From Pseudomonas capeferrum (GTDB taxonomy: Bacteria; Pseudomonadota; Gammaproteobacteria; Pseudomonadales; Pseudomonadaceae), in contig NZ_JAAMQM010000026.1 of assembly GCF_013523055.1 (NCBI RefSeq), forward strand, positions 1 to 64,000: 64,000 bases of DNA, given 5' to 3'. Shown one piece after another: positions 18,690 through 27,566 of the stretch. Position 1 is the first letter of the stretch. Every line of letters begins with the position of its first letter. Made by a program: the position numbers and the translations under genes. The notes beneath the pieces were generated by a model. That model was not told the DNA's origin, searched no databases, and was given only the letters and a program-made list of their open reading frames with translations.

Positions 18690-20090
18690 GGCCTGCGCCA
18701 TCTCCTTGCGGCGCGTCGCACCCACCCCCACCAGCCCCAGCAGGGGCGCCAGCAGAAACACCAACGGCAGGTGGTTCACCCACCACAGGTCACTGCCGGT
18801 CATCACGCCATAGTTGTCGATCATCAACCCAAAGGCCACCAGCATGCTGATGCCGCCCAGCAAGGGTGCCAGAGCCGTGCTCCATGCTGAATCCTCAGGG
18901 CGATTGAGGCGGAAATACCGCAGCACGGCGAAACTGGTCAGCGCCTGCAACAGCACGATCCCCAGCACGCCCATGCCAAACAGCGCCACGCCCATCTGCA
19001 GATAAGGGTGCTGGCCTGCCGCGACGAAAGCCACCGTGACCAGCGCCAGCAGACCCAACTGCCCCACCGTGCCATTGAATGGCGAATGGTGCTTGGCCTG
19101 GGTCTTGCCCAGCCAGGCGGGCAGGATGCCGCTGCGAGCCAGAGAAAAGTGGTAGCGCGCGGTGCTCATGTGCAACGCCAGGAAGCCGGCGAACAGGCTG
19201 GTGATCACCAGCACCTGCATGATCTGCGTGGCCAGGGTGCCCATGTACTGGGTGTTGATCACGAACAGGTAGGAGGACGGATCGGCGGCCGCCGCAGCCT
19301 TGGCCTGGTCCACGCCCACGGCCGAGACCATGGCCCAGGTGGTGGTCAGGTAGAACACCGCGATCAAGCCGATAGCGATGTAGGTGGCCCGCGACACGCT
19401 GCGTCGTGCGTCCCGTGCCTCTTCACCGTAGATCACCGTAGCCTCGAAACCGATGAAGGAACCCAGCCCCAGGATCAGGCTCAGTCCTGCGCCACTGCCC
19501 AGCACGATATGCGGGTCGAACACGCTCAGGGAAAAGCCTTGGAAGCCCTTGTTCCACAGTACCGCGAAGTCAAAGGCGAACAGGCTGATCACCTCCAGCA
19601 GCAGCACCACGGCCAGTACCTTGGCGCTGGCACTGACGTCGAAATAGCCCAGCACCAGGGTAGCGACAAACCACAACAGGCCAAACCACTGCCAGGCGAT
19701 GTCGATATCGGTGAGGTCCTTGAACACCAGGCTGCTGAAGAACGACAGACTGCCAAAGGTACCGATGGTGATGGCGTTGTAGGTCAGTACCGCCAGCCAG
19801 GCGGCCATGCGCCCTGCCCGCGCGCCAAAGCCGGCGGCGATGTAGGCGTAGAAGGCACCGGCATTGGTGATGCGCTGGCTCATTTTGAGGTAGCCGACGG
19901 CGAATACGGAAAAGATCAGCGCCGCGACGATGTAGGTGCCCGGCGTACCGGCGCCGGTTCCCAGGGCGATGGACAGCGTGGTCAGCGAGACGACGATGCC
20001 CATGGGAGCAACTGCGGCGAGCACCAGCAGCACCAGGTCCCTGGTGCCCAGGGTGTCGCGCTTGAGGGAATGGGAAACGGGTTGGGGCAT
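18684..20090 (-). CDS. APC-family amino acid/amine permease
   Basis: The 468-residue membrane protein has about 12 hydrophobic segments. TM1 carries VLLVLAAVAPMGIV with the helix break typical of the amino acid-polyamine-organocation family, and GSFIGFEATVIYGEEARD is a typical APC TM6 region. It would import an amino acid or amine with a proton across the inner membrane. ATG 20090 has GAGG upstream, while ATG 20114 lacks a ribosome site. Its position among aminotransferases and an imine-reductase-like gene hints that the island's substrate carries nitrogen. Confidence 0.88.
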   Translation of the reverse strand: MPQPVSHSLKRDTLGTRDLVLLVLAAVAPMGIVVSLTTLSIALGTGAGTPGTYIVAALIFSVFAVGYLKMSQRITNAGAFYAYIAAGFGARAGRMAAWLAVLTYNAITIGTFGSLSFFSSLVFKDLTDIDIAWQWFGLLWFVATLVLGYFDVSASAKVLAVVLLLEVISLFAFDFAVLWNKGFQGFSLSVFDPHIVLGSGAGLSLILGLGSFIGFEATVIYGEEARDARRSVSRATYIAIGLIAVFYLTTTWAMVSAVGVDQAKAAAAADPSSYLFVINTQYMGTLATQIMQVLVITSLFAGFLALHMSTARYHFSLARSGILPAWLGKTQAKHHSPFNGTVGQLGLLALVTVAFVAAGQHPYLQMGVALFGMGVLGIVLLQALTSFAVLRYFRLNRPEDSAWSTALAPLLGGISMLVAFGLMIDNYGVMTGSDLWWVNHLPLVFLLAPLLGLVGVGATRRKEMAQAL

Positions 20091-20306
20091 GGTCCTGACC
20101 TCGAAATTATCCATGATCGAAGCGCAGGCTAAAGGCCCGGCCAGGCACCGGACAGGTTGCCAATGGCCAATTTCAATGGCCCTGGGTGACCGCTGTCCCT
20201 TTCTAACCTGTTTTCGCCCGCGGCCGGTTCATAGACTGATCTGGACACCAATAAATCGAGGGCCTTGCCCTTATTCACGACCGATAACGCCGATGGAGGC
20301 GATTCA

Positions 20307-21104
20307 ATGCGATTTCACAACAAAATAGCCATTGTCACCGGTTCGAGTTCAGGCAACGGTCGCGCCATTGCCCTGGCCCTGGCCGCCGAAGGCGCCCACC
20401 TGGTGTGTTCTGACCTCTCCAAGAGCGCTCGCCCTGAAGGTTTCGAGAAAGACCTGCACATCGATACCGACGACCTGATCTGCCAAAACGGCGGCGAAGC
20501 CATCTTCGTCAAGGCCGATGTGTCGCGCTACGCCGACATGGACAACCTGGTCCAGGAAGCCGTGAAGCGCTTCGGCCGCCTGGACATCATGATCAACAAC
20601 GCCGGCGTGGCGGTGGAGCTCAAGACCATCGTCGAGGAAACCGAGGCCGACTATGACCTGACCATGAACGTCAACACCAAGGGCACCTGGCTGGGCTGCA
20701 AGTTCGCCATTACCCAAATGATGAAGCAGGAGATAAGCGCCACCGGCACCCGCGGCAAGATCGTCAACATCTCGTCCATCGGTGGCCTGGTGGGCCTGGC
20801 CCAGGAAGCGTCTTACTGCGCCTCCAAGGGCGCGGTGAACAACCTCACCCGGCAACTGGCCGTGGACTTCGCCCAGCACAAGATCAACGTCAATGCCGTG
20901 TGCCCCGGTTTCCTGGCCACGGCCATGGTGCGCCAGGAGCTGGACAACCCCGAGATCAAGACTCTGCTCGAAGACCTGACCCCGTGGCCGCGCATCGGCA
21001 ATGTCGATGACGTGGCCAAGGCGGTGACCTTCCTGGCCTCGGAAGACGCCCAGTGGATGACCGGCTCGCTGCTGACGGTGGATGGCGCCTACACCGCGCA
21101 ATAA
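20307..21104 (+). CDS. SDR-family oxidoreductase
   Basis: The 265-residue short-chain dehydrogenase has TGSSSGNG as cofactor motif, NNAG, ISSIGG with the catalytic serine, and YCASK. It is close in layout to the SDR at 3333, including the insert that starts after SDLSKSARPEGF, which matches GDINEASNPGGF there, so the two are probably paralogues with related substrates. ATG 20307 has GGAGG 7 nt upstream. It is divergent from the permease and ends in a strong terminator. Confidence 0.87.
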   Translation: MRFHNKIAIVTGSSSGNGRAIALALAAEGAHLVCSDLSKSARPEGFEKDLHIDTDDLICQNGGEAIFVKADVSRYADMDNLVQEAVKRFGRLDIMINNAGVAVELKTIVEETEADYDLTMNVNTKGTWLGCKFAITQMMKQEISATGTRGKIVNISSIGGLVGLAQEASYCASKGAVNNLTRQLAVDFAQHKINVNAVCPGFLATAMVRQELDNPEIKTLLEDLTPWPRIGNVDDVAKAVTFLASEDAQWMTGSLLTVDGAYTAQ

Positions 21105-21115
21105 GTCGCATCATG

Positions 21116-21154
21116 AAAAGGGGGGAATGCCCACAAGGCATTCCCCCCTTTTTT
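21116..21154 (+). terminator. Bidirectional intrinsic terminator
   Basis: A perfect 12-bp stem GGGGGGAATGCC / GGCATTCCCCCC with loop CACAA is flanked by AAAA on the left and TTTTTT on the right. It sits between the convergent SDR and aminotransferase genes and should stop transcription both ways. Confidence 0.93.
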
Positions 21155-21168
21155 ATCACGACTCACCG

Positions 21169-21202
21169 CACTCTGTAGTCGCTACCGCCAGGCTACAGAG
21201 TG
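21169..21202 (+). repeat. REP-like stem-loop
   Basis: Perfect 10-bp arms CACTCTGTAG and CTACAGAGTG surround a loop with GCTACCGCCAG. It lies directly behind the aminotransferase stop on the minus strand and adds to the terminator next to it. Confidence 0.6.
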
Positions 21203-21220
21203 CGCGATGTACGGTTCAGG

Positions 21221-22543
21221 TTACGCTTCGGCGACGGCGGCCTTGGCAGCGCGCTCAGTGGCGGCGATAAAACCGTCCACCTCGGCTTCGGTCATCACGG
21301 TGGACAGGAACGCCTTGCCGGTCTTGGCAATGTGGTAGCCCTCCAGCACCAGGTTGCGCTGCAGTTTGCTCACCCACTTCATCTCCGCCTTGCTAGAGTA
21401 GCCAGAGCGGTAGTCGTGGATCTCGCGCTGGTGGCCGAATACCATGAACATCGACGAGAAACCCGTGACCTGGCCAGGGAAGCCGGCGTTGGCAAACGCC
21501 TGGGTCACGCCGGCGCGCAGGCGGTCGCCCAGCACGTCCATGCGGTCGGACTCGGCCTGGGTGTACAGATCCAGCGCGATCTTGCCGGCGGTCATGGTAA
21601 TAGGGTTGGCGGTAAACGTACCGCTCCAAGGCAGCAGCGGCTTGCCTTCACGGTGGTCGAACACCTGCATGAACTTGCGCGAGCCAGCCACCGCGCCTAC
21701 CGGAAAGCCGCCGCCGATGATCTTCGCCAGCACGGTCAGGTCCGGCTTGATGTTGAAGCGCGTCTGGGCGCCGCCACTGTGCACACGGAAGGTGATCACC
21801 TCGTCAAGGATGAACACGGCGCCGATCTCGGTGGCAACCCGGCGGATCATGCCAATGAATTCCTCGGTCACCGGCACGAAGCCGAAATAGCTCGGCGCCG
21901 GATCAATCAGGATCGCGGCAATAGCATCGCGGTTGGCCCGAATGATGCGTTCGGCGGCCGCCACGTCGTTGTACGGGATCACCACCACGTCGTTCTTGAC
22001 GCCCTCGGGCACGCCTTTGGAGTAGCCCGTGGAGGTCGGATCATCGCCCCAGTTGTCCGGCGAGGAGTCTAGGCTCACTTCGGCGTAGTCGTAGGAACCG
22101 TGGTACACGCCTTCGCATTTGACGATCTTCGAACGCCCGGTAAGGGCACGCGCGGCCTTGATGGCGCACATCACGGCTTCTGTACCGGAGTTGGAGAAGC
22201 GTATCCACTCAAAGCTCTCGGCGCGGGCGCAGATGGTCTCGGCCAGCACCACTTCCGGTTCGGTAGGCAGCGTGAACGCCGTGCCCTTGGTCACTTGTTC
22301 CTGGATCGCGGCAACGATAGCCGGGTGCGCATGGCCATGGATCAGCGAGGCAAAATTGTTGAGCAGGTCCAGGCGACGGGTACCGTCGACGTCGGTGACG
22401 TAGGCGCCCGAGCCGCTGCCGGCGTAGACTGGGAACGGTTCCTGCCATGGCAGGATGCGGGTGATGCCACCGGGCATGACCTTGCTTGCGCGATCGTACA
22501 AGGCTTTGGATTGGCTGTGGTTTTCGGGCCATTTCGCAGACAT
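21221..22543 (-). CDS. Class III aminotransferase, glutamate-1-semialdehyde aminomutase-like
   Basis: The 440-residue PLP enzyme shows the phosphate-binding region SNSGTEAVM, VYHGSYDY, ILDEVITFR and the PLP-lysine motif VLAKIIGGGFP. Its layout follows the glutamate-1-semialdehyde aminomutase/class III family, but the context is catabolic, so an amine or beta/omega-amino acid transaminase is more likely than HemL. ATG 22543 has AAGGA upstream. It lies 29 nt behind the alpha/beta hydrolase gene in the same operon. Confidence 0.85.
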   Translation of the reverse strand: MSAKWPENHSQSKALYDRASKVMPGGITRILPWQEPFPVYAGSGSGAYVTDVDGTRRLDLLNNFASLIHGHAHPAIVAAIQEQVTKGTAFTLPTEPEVVLAETICARAESFEWIRFSNSGTEAVMCAIKAARALTGRSKIVKCEGVYHGSYDYAEVSLDSSPDNWGDDPTSTGYSKGVPEGVKNDVVVIPYNDVAAAERIIRANRDAIAAILIDPAPSYFGFVPVTEEFIGMIRRVATEIGAVFILDEVITFRVHSGGAQTRFNIKPDLTVLAKIIGGGFPVGAVAGSRKFMQVFDHREGKPLLPWSGTFTANPITMTAGKIALDLYTQAESDRMDVLGDRLRAGVTQAFANAGFPGQVTGFSSMFMVFGHQREIHDYRSGYSSKAEMKWVSKLQRNLVLEGYHIAKTGKAFLSTVMTEAEVDGFIAATERAAKAAVAEA

Positions 22544-22572
22544 GGTGTTTCCTTCAAGACAATAGGCGGAAA

Positions 22573-23466
22573 TCAGAGGTGACGCTTGAACCATTCGACG
22601 GCAGCGGTGCTAGAGGCCTCGAACTCACTCAGGTAGGGGTCGAAGTGGCCGCAGTTTAGCAGCACCAGATGTTTGGGCTGCAAAGCCTGTTCATAGGCCC
22701 GGAGGGCCGCGTCCGGCACGGTGACGGTGTCTTTTTGGGCGACGATGATCTGCAGCGGCGTGGGGCTGATGCGGTCCACAGCATAACCGGGCTCGTACTC
22801 GTTGAGCATCTCGATGCTCTTGAGCGTGACCTCGTTGCGCCAGGCCGGGGCGACGCTGCGCTGGCTACCGACGAAGAAGTCGTAACAATCCTGACCGGGC
22901 AGCGCGCAGTCGGATTTCGGGTCTTCGTTGACCACTTCCATCAACAGCGGGTGATCGCCGGCATACCGGGCTGTGCGATCGGCCTCGAAGGCTTCGATCA
23001 GGCCTGGCATCAGGTCCGGGCGCACCGCCATGCGCACGTCAGCCGAGCCGCTGATGGCGGGTACCTGGGACGACACACATTTCACCCGACGGTCGAAGGC
23101 CGCCACCTGCAGCACGTGGCCGCCGCTGTAGCTGGAGCCCCAGATGCCAATGCGCGAGGCGTCGATGTTGTCGAGGCTGCTCACATAGGTGATTGCGTCG
23201 CGATAATCGCGCACCTGCAGCAGGGGGTCAGCTTCCTGACGCGGCTGCCCTTCGCTGGCGCCAAAGTTGCGGTTGTCGTACACCAGCACGGCAAAACCCT
23301 GGCCAGCGAACACCTCGGCGTAGCGGTCCAGGTACTGCTCCTTCACCGCGGTGAAGCCGTGGGCCATGACAATGGCCGGATGGCGGTCAGCGCCGCTTTG
23401 CGGGGTGAACAGCCAACCCTTCAAGGTCAGGCCATCGGTGGTCTTGAAGCTGATGTCGGTACGCAT
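22573..23466 (-). CDS. Alpha/beta hydrolase
   Basis: The 297-residue hydrolase has an oxyanion HGF motif (VMAHGFTAVKEQ), the nucleophile elbow GSSYSGGH with a serine in place of the first elbow glycine, a late Asp in AQKDTV and a catalytic His in NCGHFDPY. The family includes acyl-peptide, xylan-esterase-like and polyketide-processing hydrolases. ATG 23466 has GGAG at about 6 nt. It heads a two-gene operon with the aminotransferase, divergent from the dioxygenase gene. It may cleave an ester or amide before transamination. Confidence 0.82.
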   Translation of the reverse strand: MRTDISFKTTDGLTLKGWLFTPQSGADRHPAIVMAHGFTAVKEQYLDRYAEVFAGQGFAVLVYDNRNFGASEGQPRQEADPLLQVRDYRDAITYVSSLDNIDASRIGIWGSSYSGGHVLQVAAFDRRVKCVSSQVPAISGSADVRMAVRPDLMPGLIEAFEADRTARYAGDHPLLMEVVNEDPKSDCALPGQDCYDFFVGSQRSVAPAWRNEVTLKSIEMLNEYEPGYAVDRISPTPLQIIVAQKDTVTVPDAALRAYEQALQPKHLVLLNCGHFDPYLSEFEASSTAAVEWFKRHL

Positions 23467-23718
23467 AACGTCTCCTGCCAAGCCAGATTCCTGCCGCACA
23501 TGCGGCGCTCGGGCAGATAGTGGCTGGGCGCCGGGGACGCGGACAGGTGCATGGTGGCCAAACTCCTGTGGTTGGAAGCCACGTCTAGGATTGGCCACAA
23601 AAGAATGGGTAGTTGGCCGCCGTCCACCTGTTTATCACCACGGCCACTACCTAACATCTAGTCATGCTCCACACCCCTACCAGGAGCACAGTTCTGCCTC
23701 TATCGACCGGAGAAGACC

Positions 23719-24600
23719 ATGTCAGCTACTGAAGTCCAGGCACCTGCCAAAATGCGCGAAGTCCCGAGTGGAACTGCCCCCGAGATTGTCAAACGCATCA
23801 TCGATGAAGACGGTGGCGTGATCATCAAGGGCCTGTTCAAAGGACAGGTCGACCGCTTCAACGCTGACATGGAGCCGATCGTTGCGGGCTGGGCCGCAGG
23901 CTACGACGGGCCGGACTGGATGGCTGAATTCGCTGGCAAGAAAACCAAGCGAATCACCCAGCTGATTCGCCGCAGCAAGACGTTCCGCGAAGAAATGCTG
24001 GACCATGAGGTCATGCTCTCGTACATCGATACCTTGATGCTGGAAACCAGCGACGCCTACTGGATGAACGCTGCGCAGATCATCGAGATCCAGCCAGGCG
24101 AGAAGGCGCAGTTCCTGCACCGCGACCTGGAAAATTACCCGGTGTTTCGCAACTACGGCCCGTCGGGCCCGGAGGTGATGTGCAACTGCATCATCGCCAT
24201 CTCCGACTACACCGAGGAAATGGGCGCCACCCGCGTGATCCCCGGCAGTCACAAATGGCCTGACTACAATGATCGCGAGCGCATGAACAACACTCCGAGC
24301 ATTGCCGCGGTGATGGAAAAGGGCGACGCCATGATTTTCTCCGGCAAGGTGGTTCATGGTGGCGGTGCCAACGTCTCCAACCGCCCGCGTCGCGCGCTGA
24401 CCCTGGCCTTCTGCCCGGGCTGGCTGGTGCCTGAGGAAGCCTACCCGTTTGCCGTCCCCATGGAGATGGCTCGCACGTTGAGCAAGCGCGCCCAGCAAAT
24501 GATTGGCTTCCGCTCGATGCACAACCAGAAACTGGGCGGCGGCACCTTGTGGAGCCTGGACTACGTTGAGCTGGCCAAAGTGCTTGAGCTCGACAACTGA
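23719..24600 (+). CDS. Phytanoyl-CoA dioxygenase-family (Fe/2-oxoglutarate) oxygenase
   Basis: The 293-residue protein carries the iron facial triad as His134-x-Asp136 (FLHRDLE) and His213 (VVHGGG), with arginines in NRPRRAL for 2-oxoglutarate. The family hydroxylates small molecules using Fe(II), O2 and 2-oxoglutarate. It is a paralogue of the protein cut by the left window edge, so two such oxygenases flank this island. It is divergent from the hydrolase operon and followed by a transaminase gene on the same strand. Confidence 0.85.
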   Translation: MSATEVQAPAKMREVPSGTAPEIVKRIIDEDGGVIIKGLFKGQVDRFNADMEPIVAGWAAGYDGPDWMAEFAGKKTKRITQLIRRSKTFREEMLDHEVMLSYIDTLMLETSDAYWMNAAQIIEIQPGEKAQFLHRDLENYPVFRNYGPSGPEVMCNCIIAISDYTEEMGATRVIPGSHKWPDYNDRERMNNTPSIAAVMEKGDAMIFSGKVVHGGGANVSNRPRRALTLAFCPGWLVPEEAYPFAVPMEMARTLSKRAQQMIGFRSMHNQKLGGGTLWSLDYVELAKVLELDN

Positions 24601-24602
24601 CC

Positions 24603-24688
24603 TGTAGCCGCTGCCGTCAGGCTGCGCTGGCCATCCGCGCCGCCCCCTTCGCGGGCAAGCTTTGCTCCACAAGGCGGCAGCGGCTGCA
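24603..24688 (+). repeat. REP-like long inverted repeat
   Basis: TGTAGCCGCTGCCG (24603-24616) and CGGCAGCGGCTGCA (24675-24688) form 14-bp arms with one mismatch, 58 nt apart. They fill the gap between the dioxygenase and transaminase genes. The arm sequence recurs next to the transaminase stop at 26069. Confidence 0.65.
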
Positions 24689-24706
24689 CACTCTAGGACT
24701 TCCTGT

Positions 24707-26071
24707 ATGCCGCCAAACCCGCTGGCTCAAAAAGACATCGACTACCACCTTCACTCCTACACCGACGCCCGTGCCCACCAGCAAGAAGGCCCGTTGATAA
24801 TCGAGCGCGGCGACGGCGTGTTCGTCATCGACGACCAGGGCAACCGTTATCTTGAAGCCATGGCCGGGCTGTGGAGCACCGCCTTGGGTTTCAGCGAACA
24901 GCGCCTGGTGAACGCGGCCCACCGCCAGTTGCAGACCCTGCCTTTCTACCACACGTTCAGCCACAAATCGCACCCTGCCAGCATCGCCCTGGCCGAGAAG
25001 CTGATTGACCTGGCGCCAGTGCCCATGAGCAAGGTGTACTTCACCAACTCCGGCTCCGAAGCCAACGACGTGCTGGTCAAGCTGGTGTGGTACCGCAACA
25101 ACGCCATCGGCCAGCCACTGCGCAAGAAATTCATCAGCCGCCAGGGCGCTTACCATGGCGTCACAGGCCTCAGCGCCAGCCTCACCGGCCTTGCCTCGGT
25201 GCACCAGGGTTTCGACCTGCCCCTGCCCGGCTTCCTTCACGTCAGCACCCCGCACTTCTACCGCCATGGGCTGCCCGGTGAGACCGAGGAGCAGTTCGCC
25301 GACCGCATGGCCGACGAGCTTGAGGCGCTGATCAACAGGGAAGGCGCCCACACCATCGCCGCCTTCGTCGCCGAACCCTTGATGGGCGCCGGTGGCGTGA
25401 TCGTGCCGCCCGCAACTTATTGGCAAAAGATCCAGCGGGTGTGCCGTCGCCATGCCGTGCTGATCATCGCCGACGAGGTGATCTGCGGCTTCGGCCGCAC
25501 CGGCAAGCTGTTCGGCTGCGAAACCTTTGGCATCGTGCCGGACGCCATGGTGCTGTCCAAGCAGCTGTCCTCGTCCTACCAGCCCATCGCCGCCGTGCTG
25601 ATCAACGACATTCTCTACCAGGGCATCGCCGACCAGAGCCATGCGCTGGGCGCGCTGGGTACCGGCTTTACCGGCAGCGGTCATCCGGTGGCCACAGCCG
25701 TGGCACTGGAAAACGTACGCATAATCGAGTCGGATAGGTTGGTGGAGCACGCCGCACGCATGGGCACTTTGCTGCACGAAGGCCTAGCCCCCCTCAAGGC
25801 GCACCCGCTGGTGGGGGAAGTACGCGGTTGCGGGCTGATCGCCGGGGTGGAACTGGTTGCGGATAAGGCCAACAAGGCGCCTTTCGAATCCGTGGGGAAA
25901 ATGGGCAAATGGTTCACCGCCCAGGCCCACGCCAACGGCCTGATCGTGCGCCCAATCGGCGACACCATCGCGCTGTGCCCGCCATTGATCATCACCGAAA
26001 ACGAAATCACTCTGTTGCTGGAGCGCTTTACGCTGACCCTGGAGCAGACCTACGCCAGGCTAAACCGGTAG
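24707..26071 (+). CDS. Class III (omega) aminotransferase
   Basis: The 454-residue PLP enzyme has TNSGSEANDV, YHGVTG, IIADEVICGFGRTG and the Schiff-base lysine in VLSKQLSSSY, all typical of omega-amino acid:pyruvate-type transaminases. ATG 24707 (MPPNPLAQKDI) is preferred over an upstream ATG because an AGGA site lies 8 nt before it and the family N-terminus matches. It would move an amino group from an amine or omega-amino acid to pyruvate or 2-oxoglutarate. It is the second class III aminotransferase in the island and is only distantly like the first. Confidence 0.9.
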   Translation: MPPNPLAQKDIDYHLHSYTDARAHQQEGPLIIERGDGVFVIDDQGNRYLEAMAGLWSTALGFSEQRLVNAAHRQLQTLPFYHTFSHKSHPASIALAEKLIDLAPVPMSKVYFTNSGSEANDVLVKLVWYRNNAIGQPLRKKFISRQGAYHGVTGLSASLTGLASVHQGFDLPLPGFLHVSTPHFYRHGLPGETEEQFADRMADELEALINREGAHTIAAFVAEPLMGAGGVIVPPATYWQKIQRVCRRHAVLIIADEVICGFGRTGKLFGCETFGIVPDAMVLSKQLSSSYQPIAAVLINDILYQGIADQSHALGALGTGFTGSGHPVATAVALENVRIIESDRLVEHAARMGTLLHEGLAPLKAHPLVGEVRGCGLIAGVELVADKANKAPFESVGKMGKWFTAQAHANGLIVRPIGDTIALCPPLIITENEITLLLERFTLTLEQTYARLNR

Positions 26072-26503
26072 CCGCTGCCGAAGGCTGTGCTGGAGATCTT
26101 GAGCGGGGTCGAGGGCCAGCCTTCTGGTTATCGTTTTTAAGCTTTCGTTACATGAGGCCTTCGGCGCTCACCGTTCTTCGTCGGACAGGCCACCATGCGC
26201 GAGGATATCGTGCACTACATTGCCCGCCATTCGAGCGGCTGCCGCAGTTGCTTGATGGCCTGAAGGCATTCGAACTGGCAACACGAGGTGTCGAACCGCT
26301 GGTTCGAGCAGCGGCGCTGGCCTTCGCTTTCGTGTATATCCACCGCACCCGCTTGTCCTGCGTCTGCGCGCCAACGGCTTGCCATTGCTTTTTCGTTCAG
26401 CGCCACAGCAATGCAGCAACCGCCAGTCTCCTCGCCGGAACGAAGGCCCGAGGTGAAGCTCCAAAAACCAAGCGCAGCAAAAACGCTGGCCTAGGAGGGC
26501 TCC
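26072..26503. other. Intergenic region without a recognised gene
   Basis: About 430 nt follow the transaminase. The first bases repeat the REP core TAGCCGCTGCCG at 26069-26080. Several short ORFs on both strands lack ribosome sites or recognisable sequence. Base use is less GC-rich than in the island before it. This looks like the boundary between the catabolic island and the stress-gene patch. Confidence 0.5.
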
Positions 26504-26746
26504 ATGAAAACAGATACCCAGTTTCAAACCGCGATGGGTGAGGACGATCCAGTCCCTGCCTCCCCGGATCCTCTATCACCAGGTCGTACGGACCTGAACC
26601 CGAGTGATCGGCCAGGGGTAGATGAGCTACCCGATAATGAGGGCGCCATTCCCTTGGACGAGGATGACGACGCGCTTGCTCAAGAAGAAATGACGGATGT
26701 GGATGTCGATAACGCCGAATTTGACGACCAGCCAAATCCTCGTTGA
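26504..26746 (+). CDS. Small acidic hypothetical protein
   Basis: The 80-residue protein is rich in Asp, Glu and Pro, with runs such as DEDDDALAQEEMTDVDVDN and no hydrophobic core, so it is probably disordered. GGAGG lies 5 nt before the ATG, which supports expression. Similar acidic mini-proteins are common in Pseudomonas near stress genes and are sometimes labelled serine kinase/phosphatase without evidence that I can see here. Function unknown. Confidence 0.65.
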   Translation: MKTDTQFQTAMGEDDPVPASPDPLSPGRTDLNPSDRPGVDELPDNEGAIPLDEDDDALAQEEMTDVDVDNAEFDDQPNPR

Positions 26747-26984
26747 TGACATCGATGGCAGGCGACTCGGAGCGAATCGGAGTCGCCTCTCCCTTGCGCG
26801 ATATCCACGGTCCCGGAACGCAGCACGCATGGGAGATGCTCAACGCTTTCAGCGGACAAGCGCTGAAACGCTGTAGCGACCTGGCGCAGAATGCCAATAC
26901 GCCGATTTCCACGAGACGCCATTGACGCTGTAAAGCCAATACGTTCAGGCCTTCAGCGACTCAGGGTCAAACCCCAGGCGTCTA

Positions 26985-27416
26985 TCAAAAAAATACTTCT
27001 TCAGCATCACGCATGAATATCTCGATCGTTTTCGGGCCAATCCCTTCAAAGGCTCCAAGACGCTTTTCGAAGTCTGCCCTGCTTTCGCTGGCTTTGCGAA
27101 TATTCGCAACCTGCCCTGCATATTCATCGTTCAGTTTCTTGCTCAACTTCACCAAGCGCTCGGCAGTGGATTCGTCATAGCGGGCGTAGCCGGCCTCTCC
27201 AAGCATTTTCACCAGTTCTCCATGCGTGCAAGCCGCCAGTTTACGAGGCGTGTCACGCGTATGCTTTTCGACGATCACCCTGTAGGCGTCAGCAGCAATT
27301 TCCGAGCGGATTCGCTTACCCATCAAAAAGCTGGCGATGAACCATTTGAACAAAGAATGCTCATCGTCTTTAACCAAGTGAATATTCAGATTCGCAGCAC
27401 TGATGCTCTTGCTCAC
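26985..27416 (-). CDS. HhH-motif DNA-binding protein (endonuclease III-like), possible 3' frameshift
   Basis: The 143-residue product has a helical domain and a late helix-hairpin-helix signature, FEGIGPKTIEIFMRDA, as in DNA glycosylase-like proteins often annotated as DNA methylase in Pseudomonas. It lacks the Lys/Asp catalytic pair context of true EndoIII. GTG 27416 follows GGAGG at 6 nt. The frame stops just after a run of seven T; removing one T would append DRRLGFDPESLKA before a stop at 26945. Whether the short end is natural is open. Confidence 0.65.
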   Translation of the reverse strand: MSKSISAANLNIHLVKDDEHSLFKWFIASFLMGKRIRSEIAADAYRVIVEKHTRDTPRKLAACTHGELVKMLGEAGYARYDESTAERLVKLSKKLNDEYAGQVANIRKASESRADFEKRLGAFEGIGPKTIEIFMRDAEEVFF

Positions 27417-27566
27417 GACTCACCTCCGGTTGGCAAAGCAAATGCCTTTCACAGTCCTCTGATAGAGAAACGAGGGCGCAGATGCCTGGCAAATCACCAT
27501 ACGCTTGATCAAGACGAGCCGTGGCCGTTGCCCTGCAAGCTCGTCGAACTGTCCCGTGCGGGTGTA

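Noticed and set aside
19008..20132. Plus-strand ORF of 374 codons
   Set aside because: It is antisense to the APC permease; the translation is His/Gln/Gly-rich with no membrane or enzyme motif.
21221..22543. HemL (glutamate-1-semialdehyde aminomutase) for haem synthesis
   Set aside because: The fold matches, but it is co-transcribed with an alpha/beta hydrolase inside a catabolic island, and Pseudomonas hemL normally lies in a different context.
26098..26541. ORFs in the gap after the transaminase
   Set aside because: None has a ribosome site and a protein-like sequence together; overlapping frames on both strands look equally random.
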